Source of the DNA: Pseudomonadota bacterium
GTDB taxonomy: Bacteria; Desulfobacterota; Syntrophia; Syntrophales; UBA5619
Direction of reading: 5' to 3'
Assembly (NCBI GenBank): GCA_018827585.1
Contig: JAHJXP010000072.1
Coordinates: forward strand, 1-15,819
Length of the DNA stretch: 15,819 bases
The notes under the pieces are model-generated. The model was not told the DNA's origin. It made no database searches and worked only from the letters and a program-made list of their open reading frames with translations. A program made the translations under genes and the position numbers. Within the stretch, counting starts at the first letter, position 1, and each line of letters begins with the position of its first letter. Positions 14,318 to 15,819 of this stretch are shown piece by piece.

Positions 14318-15348
14318 GGCTGCACCTGATCTCCCGCAGGAGGGCCGTCGGAAAGAGGGGGTGCCAGGGGAGCGGGAGCGGGAGCGGGAGCGGTTAGATC
14401 CAACGGGTTGCGGGCCTGGTTTTTCTCGATTGCCTCGTTGATGCGCAGGGCCAGCTCGAGGGCGTTGCGGCCGTCCGTTCCCGACACAGGCGGGCTCGTC
14501 CGTCCTGCCACGGCCCGGACAAAGGCGCGGATCTCCTCCTCCAGCGGGTCCAACGGCTTGACCTCTACCGGGTTCTCCGTAATCGTCATGTTTCCCTGGG
14601 CGTCTCTTTCCCTCCCCAGAGAGACCAGCTCCCGCTTCCGGCAGTCCACCGCGTGGTACCCCTCAAGGCCGAAGAACCGGATCTTCTGCATGATCTTTCC
14701 GGTGATCCGGCTTGCCGTGACATTCGCCACGCAGCCGCTCGCGAAGGTCAGGCGGGCGTTTGCGATGTCCACCTTGTCCGAGAGGACCGACACCCCCACC
14801 GCGTCGACGCGATTGACGGGGGAGTTGACGAAGTGGAGGATGATGTCGAGGTCGTGGACCATCAGGTCCAGGATCACATCCACGTCCGTGCCGCGTTCGA
14901 AAAAGGGGTGGAGGCGATGGGATTCGATGAAGAGGGGCTTTCCCATGACGGTCCCGAGGGCCACGACGGCGGGGTTGAAACGCTCGACGAATCCGATCTG
15001 GAAGATCAGCCCCTTCGCCTCGGCCAGGGCGATCAGTTCGTCCGCTTGGGCGAGCGTCGCGGCGATCGGTTTTTCTAAAAGAACATCCACACCCGCCTTC
15101 AGAAAGACCGAGGCGACCTCATAATGGGCGCCGGTCGGCACGGCGATGCTGACGGCGTCGACCTTCCCCAGCAGACCCCGGCAGTCGGTCATGATCTCGC
15201 AATCGCAACCCTCCGCGGCCTTTCGGGCCTGCTCTTCGACTATGTCGGCCACGCCGACGATCCGGCAGTCCGGAATTTTCCGATATTTCTGCAGGTGGTA
15301 CCGGCCCAGATGGCCTGTCCCCACCACGCCGATTCTGATTTCTTTCAT
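14314..15348 (-). CDS. Gfo/Idh/MocA-family oxidoreductase, possible GnnA
   Basis: NAD(P)-dependent sugar oxidoreductase. From the ATG at 15348 the 344 residues start KEIRIGVVGTGHLGRYHLQK, a Rossmann motif (GVVGTGHLG 7-15). LLEKPIA (Glu92-Lys93-Pro94) is the family's conserved EKP motif, and DLMVHDLDI (His165, Asp166) is the conserved active-site helix. The frame extends to 15387 but that part enters the mobile element. Position directly before lpxB, with a 4-bp GTGA overlap, suggests a lipid A role. A candidate is GnnA, which oxidises C3 of UDP-GlcNAc to allow a 3-amino lipid A; its partner transaminase GnnB is not in the window, so this is inference. The last 25 or so residues are Pro/Ala-rich and encoded partly by a hexamer repeat. 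Confidence 0.88.
   Translation of the reverse strand: MKEIRIGVVGTGHLGRYHLQKYRKIPDCRIVGVADIVEEQARKAAEGCDCEIMTDCRGLLGKVDAVSIAVPTGAHYEVASVFLKAGVDVLLEKPIAATLAQADELIALAEAKGLIFQIGFVERFNPAVVALGTVMGKPLFIESHRLHPFFERGTDVDVILDLMVHDLDIILHFVNSPVNRVDAVGVSVLSDKVDIANARLTFASGCVANVTASRITGKIMQKIRFFGLEGYHAVDCRKRELVSLGRERDAQGNMTITENPVEVKPLDPLEEEIRAFVRAVAGRTSPPVSGTDGRNALELALRINEAIEKNQARNPLDLTAPAPAPAPLAPPLSDGPPAGDQVQP
14370..14394 (+). repeat. GAGCGG hexamer tandem repeat inside the oxidoreductase tail
   Basis: About four in-frame copies of a GAGCGG hexamer (read on the + strand) encode the alternating Ala-Pro tract APAPAPAP near the C-terminus. Unit-number change would alter tail length by two residues without shifting the frame. 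Confidence 0.8.
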
Positions 15349-15363
15349 AGGACCAACCAATTC

Positions 15364-15571
15364 TGACGGACTCGTAAAAAGTCCCAATCTCCCTCCCCCT
15401 TGACGGGGGAGGGTTAGGGTGGGGGTGATAAGCGGCCGTATCTCTGCCTGTTTTTCCCCCTCCCCTTGCCCCCTCCCGCCTTCCCCAGCAAGTGCGGGAG
15501 GGGAAGAGGAAGAAAATTATTATAGCCCTCCCGCCGGGGGAGGGGAAAATTTACTTTTTACGAGGGCGTCA
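15364..15571 (+). mobile_element. MITE-like element, copy 2 (208 bp)
   Basis: It starts TGACGGACTCGTAAAAAGT and ends with the reverse complement TGACGCCCTCGTAAAAAGT; the shared terminal repeat is TGACGNNCTCGTAAAAAGT. The same 4 bases, ATTC, occur immediately on both sides (15360-15363 and 15572-15575), as expected for a target duplication. Inside are C/G-rich hairpins including CCTCCCCCTTGACGGGGGAGG and the AGCAAGTG-centred stem. There is no coding potential. It ends 15 bp before the oxidoreductase ATG at 15348, so it occupies that gene's upstream region. Confidence 0.84.
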
Positions 15572-15586
15572 ATTCCAGATAAATAG

Positions 15587-15655
15587 GAGGTAATTGCAAA
15601 ACTCTTCAAAATATGTTTCCCCTCCCTTGACGGGAGGGGGTTAGGGGGTGGGTGA
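15587..15655 (+). repeat. C/G-rich hairpin repeat unit with GAGGTAATTGCAAAA end
   Basis: The first 15 bases (15587-15601) are the exact reverse complement of 600-614. Downstream is the stem CCCTCCCTTGACGGGAGGGGG followed by TTAGGGGGTGGG, the same style of hairpin plus TTAGGG tail seen in the other repeats. Together with the adjacent 15664-15728 unit it fills the gap after the MITE-like element; no gene is visible. Confidence 0.55.
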
Positions 15656-15663
15656 ATCTGCAA

Positions 15664-15728
15664 CATTCTGATTTCACGGCAAGCTCCCCCCCACCCTCAC
15701 CCTCCCCCGCCAGGGGGGAGGGAATTTA
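15664..15728 (+). repeat. 65-bp dispersed repeat, right copy
   Basis: Direct copy of 528-592 with 3 mismatches over 65 positions by hand alignment. It is followed at about 15733-15755 by AAATAGGTATCTGTCACTATT, which resembles the right arm of the 7193-7219 hairpin but with a changed end. Confidence 0.75.
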
Positions 15729-15792
15729 ATAGGGAAAATAGGTATCTGTCACTATTTTGTATTTTCCGTTGAACGCAATAGAGGGACTGGAT

Positions 15793-15819
15793 ATGGAACC
15801 CAAGGACGATAACATCTCC
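15793..15819 (+). CDS. Possible start of a + strand gene, cut by window end
   Basis: An ATG at 15793 is preceded by AGAGGGA about 8 nt upstream and opens MEPKDDNIS to the window edge. Nine codons are too few to identify. It would be divergent from the lipid A operon, with the repeat-filled 15349-15792 region between them as shared upstream DNA. Confidence 0.35.

Overview
The window is a GC-rich (roughly 60%) stretch from a Gram-negative bacterium. It carries most of a lipid A / inner-core LPS biosynthesis cluster. Gene content, protein style and the many short C/G-rich hairpin repeats suggest a deltaproteobacterial relative (Desulfobacterota/Syntrophobacterota-like). That placement is inference from family resemblance only.

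Layout. Positions 2-373 (+) hold the C-terminal end of a DUF4143-type AAA+ ATPase. Next comes 346 bp of repeat-bearing intergenic DNA. Then on the + strand: a CapD/WbpM-type membrane-bound nucleotide-sugar 4,6-dehydratase (720-2633), a GT9 glycosyltransferase resembling heptosyltransferase III (2676-3863), and an AbrB/PIN toxin-antitoxin pair with its own promoter (4015-4697). A decayed copy of the GT9 gene's 5' end follows at about 4752-4839 and runs convergently into the 3' end of a small Trm112 zinc-ribbon gene.

From 15348 down to 4840 everything is on the minus strand and reads, in transcription order: Gfo/Idh/MocA oxidoreductase (possible GnnA), lpxB, msbA, lpxK, an inserted RHH/PIN (VapBC-like) toxin-antitoxin pair, an lpxL-type acyltransferase, waaF, gmhB, waaC-like GT9, and trm112. 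LpxB makes the lipid A disaccharide, LpxK phosphorylates it, the LpxL-type enzyme adds a secondary acyl chain, MsbA flips the product, GmhB acts in heptose precursor synthesis, and WaaC/WaaF add core heptoses. waaA (Kdo transferase), often found next to lpxK or msbA, is not in the window. GTGA start/stop overlaps join oxidoreductase-lpxB and gmhB-waaC, so translation of these pairs is probably coupled.

The most notable unexplained structure is a family of small non-coding mobile elements. Two copies (12892-13133 and 15364-15571, opposite orientations) share terminal inverted repeats and are each flanked by a different perfect 4-bp direct repeat (TCTT and ATTC), as expected of MITEs. One lies just upstream of the msbA ribosome-binding site and the other just upstream of the oxidoreductase start. 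An end-less core copy lies between waaF and gmhB. A second repeat family built around a GGGGACAG motif includes a 27-bp-stem hairpin that supplies the last codons and stop codon of waaF. Nothing resembling a CRISPR array, rRNA or tRNA was seen.
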